A stretch of DNA of 64,000 nt, taken from contig NZ_CP123907.1 of assembly GCF_033783015.1 (NCBI RefSeq), forward strand, positions 1,798,001 to 1,862,000. The letters run 5' to 3'. Under the pieces are notes generated by a model. The model worked only from the letters and a program-made list of their open reading frames with translations, did not search any database and was not told the DNA's origin. Below, piece after piece: positions 18,516 to 27,006 of the stretch (position 1 is the stretch's first letter; each line of letters starts with the position of its first letter). The position numbers and the translations under genes are program-made. Source of the DNA: Corynebacterium sp. 21KM1197. GTDB taxonomy: Bacteria; Actinomycetota; Actinomycetes; Mycobacteriales; Mycobacteriaceae.

Positions 18516-19316
18516 ATGGCTCTGCCCGCCCCCTCCCCCGCTTCCTATGCCCTCATCACTGGCGCGAGCCAGGGAATCGGTGAGGCTCTGGCCCGTGACC
18601 TCGCCGCGCGGGGCCATAACCTCATTCTGGTGGCCCGGCGCGAGTCCGTGCTCGCCTCCCTCGCGGAGGAACTCAGCGCGCACCACCGCGTCACCGCGGA
18701 GGTCTTTGCCTGCGATCTAGCCAAGGACGATGAGGTCACCCGGCTCATCGAGCACATCGGTACCAAGCGCATCCACATCGCCATTAATTCCGCCGGAATT
18801 GCCTCCTTTGGTCCCTTTATGAAGCAGGACTGGGATTATGAGACTAACCAATTCCACCTCAACGCCACGGCGGTATTCCGTTTGAGCCGCGCGGTACTCG
18901 GCCCCATGATCGAGCGCAACGAAGGGGCGCTGTGCAACGTGGGGTCGGCGGCCGGGAATATCCCCATTCCCAATAACGCCACCTACGTGTTCACCAAAGC
19001 GGGCGTGAATGCCTTTACGGAGGCGCTGCATTACGAACTCAAGGGCACCGGAGTGCATTGCACCCTGCTGGCCCCCGGCCCGGTGCGCGACGCGCACATT
19101 GATCCCGCCGAGGCCAGCATCGTGGACAAGGTGGTGCCGGACTTCCTGTGGACCACCTATGAGTCCTGTGCCCACGAAACCCTGGAGGCGCTGGCAAATA
19201 ATAAGCGCCGCGTGGTGCCCGGCCCGCTCTCCAAGGCCATGAATACCCTGTCCGCGATCACGCCCACGGCACTCATCTCCCCGCTCATCGGGAAATTCTA
19301 TTCAAAGATGGGCTAA
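18516..19316 (+). CDS. cmrA: Mycolate reductase, SDR family (CmrA/Rv2509-like)
   Basis: This 266-residue short-chain dehydrogenase would reduce the beta-keto group of newly condensed mycolic acids with NADPH. The cofactor motif is TGASQGIGEAL near residue 15. The catalytic set is S in NVGSAAGN and the displaced Tyr-x3-Lys in TYVFTKAGVNAF. Closeness to Rv2509 goes beyond the SDR core: MALPAPSPA, the NIPIPNNATYVFTKA block, LLAPGPVR, VDKVVPDFLW and a C-terminal PLIGKFYSKMG. I start at ATG 18516 after AAGGATCACCTG. In mycobacteria the homologue lies just before orn and tRNA-His; here about 5 kb of siderophore genes separate them. This gene is strong evidence for a mycolate-making host. Confidence 0.88.
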   Translation: MALPAPSPASYALITGASQGIGEALARDLAARGHNLILVARRESVLASLAEELSAHHRVTAEVFACDLAKDDEVTRLIEHIGTKRIHIAINSAGIASFGPFMKQDWDYETNQFHLNATAVFRLSRAVLGPMIERNEGALCNVGSAAGNIPIPNNATYVFTKAGVNAFTEALHYELKGTGVHCTLLAPGPVRDAHIDPAEASIVDKVVPDFLWTTYESCAHETLEALANNKRRVVPGPLSKAMNTLSAITPTALISPLIGKFYSKMG

Positions 19317-19428
19317 GGGTTCCGCGCTGCCGACGCCCCGGCAGCCGAGGAACGGTCACCGGGGAGCAACAACCATCAGCCAGGCAGCCACCGCGCGTAC
19401 CCCCGGAATTGCCACTACCCTGTTCCCT

Positions 19429-19713
19429 ATGATCGTGAGAGAACTCACCCGCTCCGACGGCCGCCCCGTGGTTCTGCGCATGGAGGCTCCCACGCAGGAG
19501 GGCGGGGATTGGTTTACTCGGTGGAGCATCGAGGGGTTAAGCGAGAAAGAACCCCTCATCACCGTTTCCTCCGGTGGGATCGATCCCCTGCAATCCCTGC
19601 TGTGCGCCCTGGCCGGGCTGGGCGATCGGGTGCACAGCAGCGGGATTGATCTGAGATTCCTGGGCTCGGAGCAGCTGCAACTCCTGCGGGCAAGGGATCT
19701 GCCCGAGGGATAA
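19429..19713 (+). CDS. Small conserved hypothetical protein
   Basis: A 94-residue soluble protein, rich in beta-strand-forming residues, with IVRELTRSDGRPVVLRMEAP at the start and IDPLQSLLCALAGLGDRVHSS in the middle. I do not recognise a function. The start is supported by a TACCCT -10 box at 19416-19421, seven bases before the ATG, typical of a leaderless gene. It stands between cmrA and the convergent siderophore importer operon. Confidence 0.6.
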   Translation: MIVRELTRSDGRPVVLRMEAPTQEGGDWFTRWSIEGLSEKEPLITVSSGGIDPLQSLLCALAGLGDRVHSSGIDLRFLGSEQLQLLRARDLPEG

Positions 19714-19756
19714 CTTCCCAAGCCGCGTAACAAGAGCGCTCCCGCTATGCCAAACC

Positions 19757-20539
19757 CTATCCCTCGCTCACGCCCCTCGGCACGATCACCGGCGCGTTCC
19801 CCCGAGGATCGGGCCATACCTCGGCCCGGAGCCCATAGGCTCGCTCCATCACCTCCGGCGTGAGCGCCTCGGTGGGCGTGCCGGAGGCCAGCACCTGCCC
19901 CTCGCGCATAATCACCATTGTGTCCGAGTACGCCCCGGCCAGCATGAGGTCGTGGAGCACCATCACCACGGTGCGCCCCTCCCGCGCCAGTTCCCGGCAC
20001 AGGTGCAGGGTGGCCAGCGCGTGAGCGGGATCGAGGTAGGTGGTGGGCTCGTCCAGCAAAAGCACGGGCGTTTCCTGAGCCAGAGCGAGAGCCAGCCACA
20101 CGCGCTGGCGCTGGCCGCCGGAGAGTTCCGCCACGTCCCTATCCACGAGCGCGGCGGTATCGGTGCGCTCCAGGGCGGCCTCCACGGCCGCGCGGTCGGC
20201 GGCGCTGGGGCCGCCGATCCACCCACGGTGCGGGTGGCGGCCACGGGCCACCAGTTCCCCCACGCGCAGGCCCGCCGGGGCCACCGGGTGCTGCGGGAGC
20301 AGCGCCACGGTGCGGGCGGCGGCCTTGGCCTCAAGGGCGTGGACGTTGCTCCCGCCCACCTGCACCTCTCCCGCGCGCGGGCTCAGCAGCCGGGACATCG
20401 TTTTGAGCAGGGTGGATTTGCCGCAGCCATTGGGGCCGAGCAGGGTGGTCACCTTGCCCTCCTCCGCGCGCAAGCTCACCCCGCGCACAATATCGCGGTC
20501 TGGCTGGTAGCCCGCGTACACATCTTGAACGGTAATCAT
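19757..20539 (-). CDS. Iron-siderophore ABC importer, ATP-binding protein
   Basis: This 260-residue ATPase is of the FepC/FecE type. Walker A is GPNGCGKST near residue 35, the signature is LSGGQRQRVWLALALAQ, and Walker B is VLLLDEPTTYLD followed by the family-typical HALATLHLCRELA. It powers uptake through the two permeases encoded upstream. The ATG at 20539 overlaps the stop of the upstream permease gene by four bases (ATGA). The open frame extends further upstream but only as a shadow of the permease gene. It is the last gene of a four-gene operon. Confidence 0.93.
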   Translation of the reverse strand: MITVQDVYAGYQPDRDIVRGVSLRAEEGKVTTLLGPNGCGKSTLLKTMSRLLSPRAGEVQVGGSNVHALEAKAAARTVALLPQHPVAPAGLRVGELVARGRHPHRGWIGGPSAADRAAVEAALERTDTAALVDRDVAELSGGQRQRVWLALALAQETPVLLLDEPTTYLDPAHALATLHLCRELAREGRTVVMVLHDLMLAGAYSDTMVIMREGQVLASGTPTEALTPEVMERAYGLRAEVWPDPRGNAPVIVPRGVSEG

Positions 20540-21585
20540 CCCACTACGGCCTTTCTCATGCGGGTGGCGGCGGTAATAACGAGGACCACGAGCGTCACAC
20601 CGCCCAGCGCGGAGGTCACGAGGCCCACCGGAATGCTCACGGGGAGCCGGGTGGCGATCACGGAGCACAGCAGGAGCAGGGCCGCCCCCACGGCCGCCGA
20701 GTTCCACGGCGGCGGGGTGGGAGCCCCGCTGATCAGGCGGGCCACCTGGGGCGCGATGAGCGCCACGAAGCCGATGGGCCCCACCACGGAGACCACCACG
20801 GCCACGATGCCGGTGGCGGCGATGAGCAGGCAGGCGCGCACGCGCGGCACGCGCACCCCTAGGGAAGTGGCGAGGGCGTCGTCGTGAGCGAGCAGCGGGA
20901 CGTCGCGGTGCTGCCAGAGCCCCAGGGCCAAGAAGGGCACCAGTCCGGCGCACATGGGGGCGATGGCCTCCCAGCGCACGAAGCCGGTGGAGCACGCCAG
21001 CCATGTTTGGGCGTCGGCGGCGTGAGAGAGATCGGCGCGCACGATGAAGTAGGAGACGAGCGCCTGGCAGAGCAGGGAAAGCGCAAAGCCGATGAGCACC
21101 ACCCGGTGCGAGGTGCCGAAGCCGCCGAGGGTGAGCAGTAATACCACGATCACCAGCGCGCCGATCAACGCGAGCCCCGCGCGCCACCAGAAGGTATCTA
21201 TTTCCGCCGACCAGGCGGGGCGGGCCAGCACGGTTCCGGCCACCACCGCCACGGCCGCGCCCCCGGAAACACCCAGGATGTCCGGGGAAGCCAGCGGGTT
21301 ACGGGACATCGTTTGCGTCCAGGCACCGGCGATTCCCAGCGCCGCACCCACCACGGCGGTGGCGATGGCCACCGGCAGGCGAATATCCCACACCACGGTG
21401 GTAGCAGACGAGGTGCCGCCCCCGGTGAGCGCCGCGATGACCTCGGCGGGAGTCAGCGGCAGCGGCCCGGAGCCGAGCAGCAGCACGTAGGAGACCGCAG
21501 CCACGAGCACCGCGCCGAGGAGGGTGAGGGCGCCGCGGCGTCGCCGGGCGCGCTGGGCGGTTTCTACCGCGTGAAAGGCACTCAT
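20536..21585 (-). CDS. Iron-siderophore ABC importer, permease (FecCD family)
   Basis: This 349-residue membrane protein has about nine or ten helices. It shows the FecCD hallmarks LPVAIATAVVGAALGIAGAWTQTMSRNPLASPDILGVSGGA (residues about 70-110), the ATPase-contact loop with SLGVRVPRVR, and GPIGFVALIAPQVARLI. It forms half of the channel, with the other permease as partner. It overlaps its upstream and downstream genes by four bases each, so the operon is tightly coupled. Confidence 0.93.
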   Translation of the reverse strand: MSAFHAVETAQRARRRRGALTLLGAVLVAAVSYVLLLGSGPLPLTPAEVIAALTGGGTSSATTVVWDIRLPVAIATAVVGAALGIAGAWTQTMSRNPLASPDILGVSGGAAVAVVAGTVLARPAWSAEIDTFWWRAGLALIGALVIVVLLLTLGGFGTSHRVVLIGFALSLLCQALVSYFIVRADLSHAADAQTWLACSTGFVRWEAIAPMCAGLVPFLALGLWQHRDVPLLAHDDALATSLGVRVPRVRACLLIAATGIVAVVVSVVGPIGFVALIAPQVARLISGAPTPPPWNSAAVGAALLLLCSVIATRLPVSIPVGLVTSALGGVTLVVLVITAATRMRKAVVG

Positions 21586-22580
21586 TGTCCCACCCCCAGG
21601 GAGCGATAATGGCGCACCGCCCAGACGATCATGGGGGCACCCACCACCGCCATCACGATGGACATTTCCAGTTCACCGGGGCGCATGATCAGGCGGCCGA
21701 TGATGTCCGCCGCCAGCGCCAGCCCGCCGCCCATCAGGGCCGTGGGAAATAGCGTGGTGGACAGGCTCGGCCCCAGTAGGGTGCGCACGATGTGCGGGGC
21801 GGCGAAGCCCACGAACACCATCGGCCCCACGGCGGCGGTGGCGGTTCCGGCCAGAATCACCACCACGGCCACCGCGCCCAGGCGGATCCGATCGGGCGAG
21901 GCCCCCAGCGCGGTGGAGGCCTCCTCCCCCATCGAGAGCAGGTCCATCGGGCGCGCGAGCAGCGCGGCGAGCAGGCCACCCAGGAGCAGGCCACCCCAGG
22001 CCACCGCGATATCCTCGCCGCCACGCCCCATCGTGGAGCCCACCGTCCACTGGCGCATGCCATCGAGCACGCCGCGCGAGGACAGTGCCAGGGCCGTGGT
22101 CACCGCTTGCAGGGCCGCGCTCACGCCCACGCCCACCAGAATCACGGTGAGCGGATCGAGGGAGACGCGGGAGACCATGAGCACGATGAAGGAGGCCAGC
22201 GCGGCCCCCACCAGGGCGAGGGTGATTCTGCCGCCCAGCGCGCCCCACCCCAGGAACATACCCAGGGCCACCGCAAAGGCCGCCCCGGAGGTCACGCCGA
22301 TGAATCCGGGATCGGCCAGGGGATTGCGCGTCCAGGCCTGGGCGAACGCGCCCGCCATGCCTAGCGACGCCCCCACGGCCACCGCCAGCACCGTGCGCGG
22401 CACCCGGAGGTTCCACACCACGTGCTCGGTGCCGGTGCCCTCCACGGCGGCTGGCCCGGCCAGGATCGCCTGCACCACCTCCCCGAGGGGAATGGTGCGA
22501 GAGCCCAAAAGCAAAGAAAGCACCATCAGGGCCACCAGGATGACGGCCCCCAGGGTGCTCAGTCGAAGGGTACGGCTCAC
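21582..22580 (-). CDS. Iron-siderophore ABC importer, permease (FecCD family)
   Basis: This 332-residue second permease carries LRVPRTVLAVAVGASLGMAGAFAQAWTRNPLADPGFIGVTSGAAF near residues 58-102, ALGASPDRIRLG as ATPase-contact loop, and GPMVFVGFAAPHIVRTLLG. It pairs with the downstream permease to form a heterodimeric channel of the BtuC/FepD type. The start overlaps the stop of the substrate-binding lipoprotein gene by four bases. Confidence 0.93.
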   Translation of the reverse strand: MSRTLRLSTLGAVILVALMVLSLLLGSRTIPLGEVVQAILAGPAAVEGTGTEHVVWNLRVPRTVLAVAVGASLGMAGAFAQAWTRNPLADPGFIGVTSGAAFAVALGMFLGWGALGGRITLALVGAALASFIVLMVSRVSLDPLTVILVGVGVSAALQAVTTALALSSRGVLDGMRQWTVGSTMGRGGEDIAVAWGGLLLGGLLAALLARPMDLLSMGEEASTALGASPDRIRLGAVAVVVILAGTATAAVGPMVFVGFAAPHIVRTLLGPSLSTTLFPTALMGGGLALAADIIGRLIMRPGELEMSIVMAVVGAPMIVWAVRHYRSLGVGQ

Positions 22581-23515
22581 AGCTGGTCGGAGAACTTCTC
22601 AATCGCCCACGGGATGGTCACCGGGTTGGGCATGCTCATGGCGGTGCCGGTGTCGCTGTCCAGGTAGCGCACGCGGCCGTCGCGCGTGACGTCGAGGTTC
22701 TTGAAGGTCTCGTCGTTCTTCAGCGCCTCGGCGGAGCCGTTGTAATCCAACACAAAGAGGTAATCCACCTCATTGAGTTCGTCGTAGTTCTCCGGGGCAA
22801 TGGCGCGGTAGAAGGTGTCGCCGTCACCCTCCAGGGAGTCGGGGATCTCAAAGCCCATGTCCTCCACCATCTGACCGCGCCCGTCGCCGGAGGTGTACAG
22901 ACCGATCTGGCCGTCATAGGGCAGCACGATGGCGGCGGTCTTGCCCTGCACCTCCGGGTGCTCCTTCTTGAAGTCCTCAAAGGCCTTCTCGGTCTTTTCG
23001 ATGAGTTCCTTGCCCTCATCGCCCTTATCCACGGCACCGGCGATGGTGGTCACCTGAGTGTCCCAGGGAATCTGCCAGTTGGTGGCATCCTCCGGCTTCA
23101 GGGTGGTGGGGGCGATCTTTTCCAGGGCCTCCACGGCCTGATCGTCCATGGCGGTGTTCACCGCGATGATCTTGCTGGGATCGGCGGCGGTGACCTGCTC
23201 GATGATCTCCGCGCTGAACCCGGCCGAGGTGTTATAGATGACGGTGGGCTTGGCATCGCCAAGCAGGTCCTTCGCCCACGGGCCCACGCCGGAAGGGTCT
23301 ACCTCGCCCTCGGAGCCAAAGGGAGCCACCACCGAGGGGGTCACGCCCAGGGCCAGGAGGGTATCGGAATCGCCCAGGCCGAGGGCGGCCACGCGATCAT
23401 TGCTGCCCTCGGAGGCCGAGGAGCCGGACTCGGAATCGGAGGCGCGGGAGCAGCCGGTGATCGCCAGCGCGGAAACCATCAATACCGCACCGAGGCGACG
23501 CAAGGGAAGAGCCAT
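22577..23515 (-). CDS. Iron-siderophore substrate-binding lipoprotein
   Basis: This 312-residue lipoprotein captures the ferric siderophore outside the membrane. The signal peptide ends in the lipobox AITGC, with the acylated Cys at residue 22, followed by a Ser/Glu-rich linker. The mature part has the FecB/FepB type III binding-protein pattern: RVAALGLGDSDTLLALGVTPSVVAPFG, then PTVIYNTSAGFSAEIIEQVTAADPSKIIA and a C-terminal NPVTIPWAIEKFSDQL. It is first in the importer operon. A candidate DtxR box lies about 80 bases upstream (23596-23614), so expression is probably iron-repressed. The siderophore type cannot be deduced. Confidence 0.92.
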   Translation of the reverse strand: MALPLRRLGAVLMVSALAITGCSRASDSESGSSASEGSNDRVAALGLGDSDTLLALGVTPSVVAPFGSEGEVDPSGVGPWAKDLLGDAKPTVIYNTSAGFSAEIIEQVTAADPSKIIAVNTAMDDQAVEALEKIAPTTLKPEDATNWQIPWDTQVTTIAGAVDKGDEGKELIEKTEKAFEDFKKEHPEVQGKTAAIVLPYDGQIGLYTSGDGRGQMVEDMGFEIPDSLEGDGDTFYRAIAPENYDELNEVDYLFVLDYNGSAEALKNDETFKNLDVTRDGRVRYLDSDTGTAMSMPNPVTIPWAIEKFSDQL

Positions 23516-23595
23516 GAAATTTTATCCTTTCGGTCCACACCCACCCTACGAAAGTATAAAGCGGGGTTCCCTCACACTACGGGAGTCGGACAAAA

Positions 23596-23614
23596 TATAG
23601 CAAGGCTTACCTAT
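23596..23614 (-). promoter_or_regulatory. Candidate DtxR (iron) box before the siderophore importer
   Basis: Read on the - strand, the 19 bases ATAGGTAAGCCTTGCTATA match the corynebacterial DtxR consensus (TTAGGTTAGCCTAACCTAA) at about 12 positions, including TAGGT-AGCCT. The site lies in the spacer ahead of the lipoprotein gene at 23515. Confidence 0.55.
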
Positions 23615-23643
23615 TTACTTCCCGCTGCGTGCGGGAGGGGCGG

Positions 23644-23654
23644 CGTCGATAAGC
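23644..23654 (+). repeat. CGTCGATAAGC intergenic repeat, copy 3
   Basis: Exact copy of the 11-base element, between the stop of the entA-like gene and the promoter region of the siderophore importer. Confidence 0.45.
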
Positions 23655-23660
23655 AAAAAT

Positions 23661-24458
23661 CTAGGCGTGCAGGGTCGCGCCGCCGTCCACGTAGAGTTCC
23701 TGCAACGTCACATGCCGGGCGCGCTCGGAGGCCAGGAAATCCACCGTGTGCGCCACGTCCTCCGGCCGCGCGATGCGCCCGAGCGGAATCCCCAGGCGGT
23801 GAGTGCCCAGGTCACCCTCCAGCGAACGGCGCCGCCCCGCCTCCGGGTCACTGCCCCAGAAATCCCGCTGCATGGCGGTATCGGTGGAGCCGGGGCACAC
23901 CACGTTACAGCGCACCCCCACCCCGGCCAGCTCCAGGCCCAGGCAGCGCGTGAGCGCCGAGGCCGCGGCCTTCGACGCCGCGTACGCCCCCATGCCCACC
24001 CTGGGCACGCCCGCCGCGTTCGAGGCGACCACCACGATCCCGCGATCATGCGCCGCCTCCTCCCGCTCCATCGCTCGAGCCGCCGCGCGCAGCAGGTAGA
24101 ACGTGCCGTGGGCATTGACGTCCATCATGCGGGAGAACTCCTCCGCGCTGGTCTGCGTCACGGGGCGATCCACAAACACCCCGGCGGCGTGAATCAGGTA
24201 GCGCAGGGCCCCGTGATCGCGCACGGCCCGCTCCACCAGCGCCGTCACCGCCTCCTCGGAGGCCAGGTCGCAGGGCTCGGCGCACACCCGCGTCCCCTCG
24301 GCGGCGCAATCCTGCACCTCACGCGCCGCGCGGTCCAACGCGGCCTCCTCGCGGTCCGTCAGCAGCAGGGTCACGCCGGGGCGCTGCGCGCATTGCTTGG
24401 CGACGGCCGCGCCGATCCCGCCCGCCGCACCCGTCACGATGATGAGATCTGTAGCCAT
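23661..24458 (-). CDS. entA: 2,3-dihydro-2,3-dihydroxybenzoate dehydrogenase-like SDR (EntA/DhbA)
   Basis: This 265-residue SDR shows the NAD-binding [14 protein letters not shown] near residue 9. Its second half tracks EntA closely: [74 protein letters not shown] and [16 protein letters not shown]. The catalytic residues are S in VASNA, and Y and K in YAASK. EntA oxidises 2,3-dihydro-DHB to 2,3-dihydroxybenzoate, the catechol of enterobactin-type siderophores. The other DHB genes (entC, entB, entE) are not in the window. A candidate DtxR box just before the start and the adjoining siderophore importer support an iron-acquisition role. Confidence 0.82.
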   Translation of the reverse strand: MATDLIIVTGAAGGIGAAVAKQCAQRPGVTLLLTDREEAALDRAAREVQDCAAEGTRVCAEPCDLASEEAVTALVERAVRDHGALRYLIHAAGVFVDRPVTQTSAEEFSRMMDVNAHGTFYLLRAAARAMEREEAAHDRGIVVVASNAAGVPRVGMGAYAASKAAASALTRCLGLELAGVGVRCNVVCPGSTDTAMQRDFWGSDPEAGRRRSLEGDLGTHRLGIPLGRIARPEDVAHTVDFLASERARHVTLQELYVDGGATLHA

Positions 24459-24464
24459 GCTCCC

Positions 24465-24483
24465 CTAAGTTACCCTTGCCTTA
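24465..24483 (-). promoter_or_regulatory. Candidate DtxR (iron) box before the entA-like gene
   Basis: On the - strand, TAAGGCAAGGGTAACTTAG matches the DtxR consensus at about 13 of 19 positions. It ends seven bases before the entA-like start codon, so bound DtxR would cover the promoter. The divergent orn promoter is only some 35 bases away. Confidence 0.5.
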
Positions 24484-24530
24484 TCCTCCCCTCTCCGTAC
24501 TCCCCCACCCCACGGCCTATCCTGGTGAGC

Positions 24531-25184
24531 ATGACTCAGCCCGCGACCCCTCCCGCTACACCGCCCGCCAAAGACGACCGCCTCGTATGGATCGACCTGG
24601 AAATGACCGGCCTAGACCCGCACCAACACGTGATCGTGGAAGTGGCGGCCCTGGTCACCGACGCCAACCTCACCATCCTGGGCGAGGGGGTGGACCTGGT
24701 GGTTCACGCCACCGAGGAGGAACTGGCCCGTATGGACGATTACGTGACCACCATGCACAGCGAGAACGGACTGCTCAATGAGATCCGCGCCTCCACCGTG
24801 AGCCTGCGCGAGGCCGAGGACGCCGTGCTCGCTCTCATCGAGGAACACTGCCACCCCGAGCACCCCGCGCCGCTGGCGGGCAACTCCATCGCCACCGACC
24901 GCACCTTCATCAGGGAATACATGCCGCGCCTGGACGCCGCCCTGCACTACCGCATGGTGGACGTCTCCACCATCAAGGAACTGAGCAAGCGGTGGTTCCC
25001 CCGCGCCTATTACCACCAGCCGGAAAAGGGCATGGCGCACCGGGCACTGGCGGACATCGTGGAGTCCGTGCGGGAACTGGACTACTACCGACGCAGCGTA
25101 TTCGCCCCCGAGCCCGGGCCCACCTCCGAGGAGGCCGCCGAGGCCCAAAGCCAGGCCACCGAGGCCTACCAGCGATTTTTGTAA
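24531..25184 (+). CDS. orn: Oligoribonuclease
   Basis: This 217-residue 3'-to-5' exoribonuclease degrades the 2-5 nt RNAs, including pGpG, left by other nucleases. The DEDDh motifs are visible: D22 and E24 in [20 protein letters not shown] in the middle, and [11 protein letters not shown] at the C-terminal side. A Glu/Ala-rich tail follows the domain. I use ATG 24531, because TATCCT (24518-24523) lies seven bases before it, indicating a leaderless message; a GTG two codons earlier is possible. tRNA-His follows, the same order as in mycobacteria. Confidence 0.95.
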   Translation: MTQPATPPATPPAKDDRLVWIDLEMTGLDPHQHVIVEVAALVTDANLTILGEGVDLVVHATEEELARMDDYVTTMHSENGLLNEIRASTVSLREAEDAVLALIEEHCHPEHPAPLAGNSIATDRTFIREYMPRLDAALHYRMVDVSTIKELSKRWFPRAYYHQPEKGMAHRALADIVESVRELDYYRRSVFAPEPGPTSEEAAEAQSQATEAYQRFL

Positions 25185-25233
25185 AAATAACTCGGTAGGC
25201 TATGGTTGTTCTCGCTGCTTATACAGCGGCGAT

Positions 25234-25307
25234 GGTGGCTGTAGTTCAGCTGGTAGAGCACCAGGTTGTGATCCTGGGTGTCGCGGGTTCGAGCCCCGTC
25301 AGCCACC
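25234..25307 (+). tRNA. tRNA-His (anticodon GTG)
   Basis: Cloverleaf with acceptor GTGGCTG/CAGCCAC plus the histidine-specific extra G at 25234 opposite discriminator C 25307. The anticodon arm is CCAGG TTGTGAT CCTGG, anticodon GTG. The T arm is CGGGTTCGAGCCCCG. No CCA is encoded. It lies after orn and before an accessory-looking region. Confidence 0.96.
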
Positions 25308-25315
25308 CCTAGAGA

Positions 25316-25350
25316 AAGTCCCCCACCCAAGTTTTTGGGGTGGGGGACTT
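25316..25350 (+). terminator. Strong hairpin after tRNA-His
   Basis: AAGTCCCCCACCC (25316-25328) pairs perfectly with GGGTGGGGGACTT (25338-25350), with a T-rich loop. It directly follows the tRNA and marks the end of the orn/tRNA unit. The following bases (CTTTG) are only moderately T-rich. Confidence 0.75.
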
Positions 25351-25526
25351 CTTTGCTGGGCAGGTTAAAGATCAAGGGGCTACTGTGGGGATCTATCGGC
25401 GAGATGGAGTCAGCGACGTTGCGGCGGGTGCATTGCGAAACAATCAGTGGATAACGCCACACCGATTCATTCTTCATAACCCTCAAGATATTAACCCCAA
25501 TTAATTAGTTAAAATGAGGTAAGCAA

Positions 25527-26243
25527 ATGGAATCAGAAACAGACCAGATGCCAATCGCAATCTCTCGGCTAGATACAAGCGTCGAAACTTCTCGAGAACC
25601 GCAAAACGCACGCGCTATTGCATGGCTACTTCAACAAATTGGCGGTCCAATCACCGTTGTCACACCACGGAAGGATGTCGATAGCAGCGTCATCAAAAAA
25701 CTAATCAGGCAGCGCGGAGTAGTTCATCTAAGTTGGAGAGGACTATCCACACAAGCCTTACATGGGCGGGTCTTATTCGCCTGGCCGGATCGTCAGCGCC
25801 TCAACGACCTCTGGGGAATCGAAGCTGACGCGCTCGCGGTGATCGAGTGGAATACCGACGAGACACAGAAGTGGATCGAAGACAACAAGCCGATCCTACT
25901 TCTCCATGACCGCACCGAACGTTATGTGCCGGATGAATCCAAAAATCTCCACGCCACTCCCGTACCGGATAGCATCGACTTTATTTTAAGGCATGTCGCA
26001 GAAATGGCAGCTGGTTACTCTAACGGATTGAAATGGAATGAAGAAGAAAAACTAAAGGCGGACATGATGAACCGCCCCCAGCGGTGGGCCTCAGTCACGG
26101 TTGATCAAGTCCGAGCAAGGTGCAAAGACCTTGGCATGCGCCCTAACGACGTGGATACAGTCACAGGACTTCTACAACGCCGCAAGGAGGGACACTCCTT
26201 TAGAAGGACAGGCCCCTACCGAGATTTTCATTTCACAGACTAG
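25527..26243 (+). CDS. Hypothetical protein downstream of tRNA-His
   Basis: This 238-residue soluble protein is not one I recognise. Its N-terminal half has alternating strands and helices (NARAIAWLLQQIGGPITVVTP, then GVVHLSWRGLSTQALHGRVLFAWPDRQRLNDLW), like a Rossmann-type fold. The C-terminal part is basic and helical. The ATG follows GAGGTAAGCAA. Base composition is noticeably less GC-rich than the housekeeping genes around it. Its place immediately beyond a tRNA gene suggests it belongs to, or marks the edge of, acquired DNA. Confidence 0.65.
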   Translation: MESETDQMPIAISRLDTSVETSREPQNARAIAWLLQQIGGPITVVTPRKDVDSSVIKKLIRQRGVVHLSWRGLSTQALHGRVLFAWPDRQRLNDLWGIEADALAVIEWNTDETQKWIEDNKPILLLHDRTERYVPDESKNLHATPVPDSIDFILRHVAEMAAGYSNGLKWNEEEKLKADMMNRPQRWASVTVDQVRARCKDLGMRPNDVDTVTGLLQRRKEGHSFRRTGPYRDFHFTD

Positions 26244-26301
26244 GTTCCAACTGAAGCATCCTTGACCCCCAGGGGCGCCTAGCTGTGTGCAAGGTTTCGT
26301 C

Positions 26302-27006
26302 TTAAAGGACTTCGTCAGTGCGGATCTTTCCGGCTTGACCCACAAGGAGAATCAAGGCCACTGCTATGCCGGCAGCGGTGATGAGCCAGGTGAGCCAAAC
26401 TGCACTGTTGAGTGATGAAGCGACACCATTGCCGAGAACCGCAATGACAACGATGACACTGACGATCGCGGTGATGACCGATTGCCGCCATATACCGATG
26501 GCCCCGGCTATGAGGGCGACACTGACAGCGAGAATGACGACCGATACACCCGACGCAAGCACGTTAGCCCAGGAGATACCTTCTGTACTGTCGACGATCG
26601 GAGCGATGGTTTCGCTAAGGAAGAAGATCGTGACGGCGAGGAGGAGCCCGGCGGCGGAGGCCGATGCAATGGTAAGGGTGTAGGCAGCGTTCTTTGCGAG
26701 GAAGAGCTGGCGTCGCCCGCCAGGGTAGCTGTAGAGCTGGATACGGTGGTTGCCGATGTAGTCGGCGACGATGAATCGTGCGTAGATGACGGAACCGTGG
26801 ATAGCGATGACGCACAACGCCACGGTGAGGGCAAGTGAGAACACGGCGTTGTATTGACGGAACATGGCACTACCAGGGCTGTGGTCGAAGCGTCCGATTA
26901 TGGCGAAGAAGTAGAGCGCGGCCAGCAGCGAGACCGTGGCGGTTACAGCAACATAGATCGCGGTGCGCTGGTATCGGGTAAGTTCACACTGGAGGAAATG
27001 GCTCAT
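26302..27006 (-). CDS. ABC-2 type exporter permease (second transporter)
   Basis: A 234-residue membrane protein with about six helices: residues 17-37, 52-72, 98-122, 145-168, 178-196 and 203-222. It resembles small permeases of ABC-2 exporters such as those giving immunity to lantibiotics, but the export substrate is unknown. Its ATG overlaps the stop of the upstream ATPase gene by four bases, so the two form one transporter. It is the last gene of a four-gene operon. Composition is lower in GC than the core genes. Confidence 0.78.
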   Translation of the reverse strand: MSHFLQCELTRYQRTAIYVAVTATVSLLAALYFFAIIGRFDHSPGSAMFRQYNAVFSLALTVALCVIAIHGSVIYARFIVADYIGNHRIQLYSYPGGRRQLFLAKNAAYTLTIASASAAGLLLAVTIFFLSETIAPIVDSTEGISWANVLASGVSVVILAVSVALIAGAIGIWRQSVITAIVSVIVVIAVLGNGVASSLNSAVWLTWLITAAGIAVALILLVGQAGKIRTDEVL

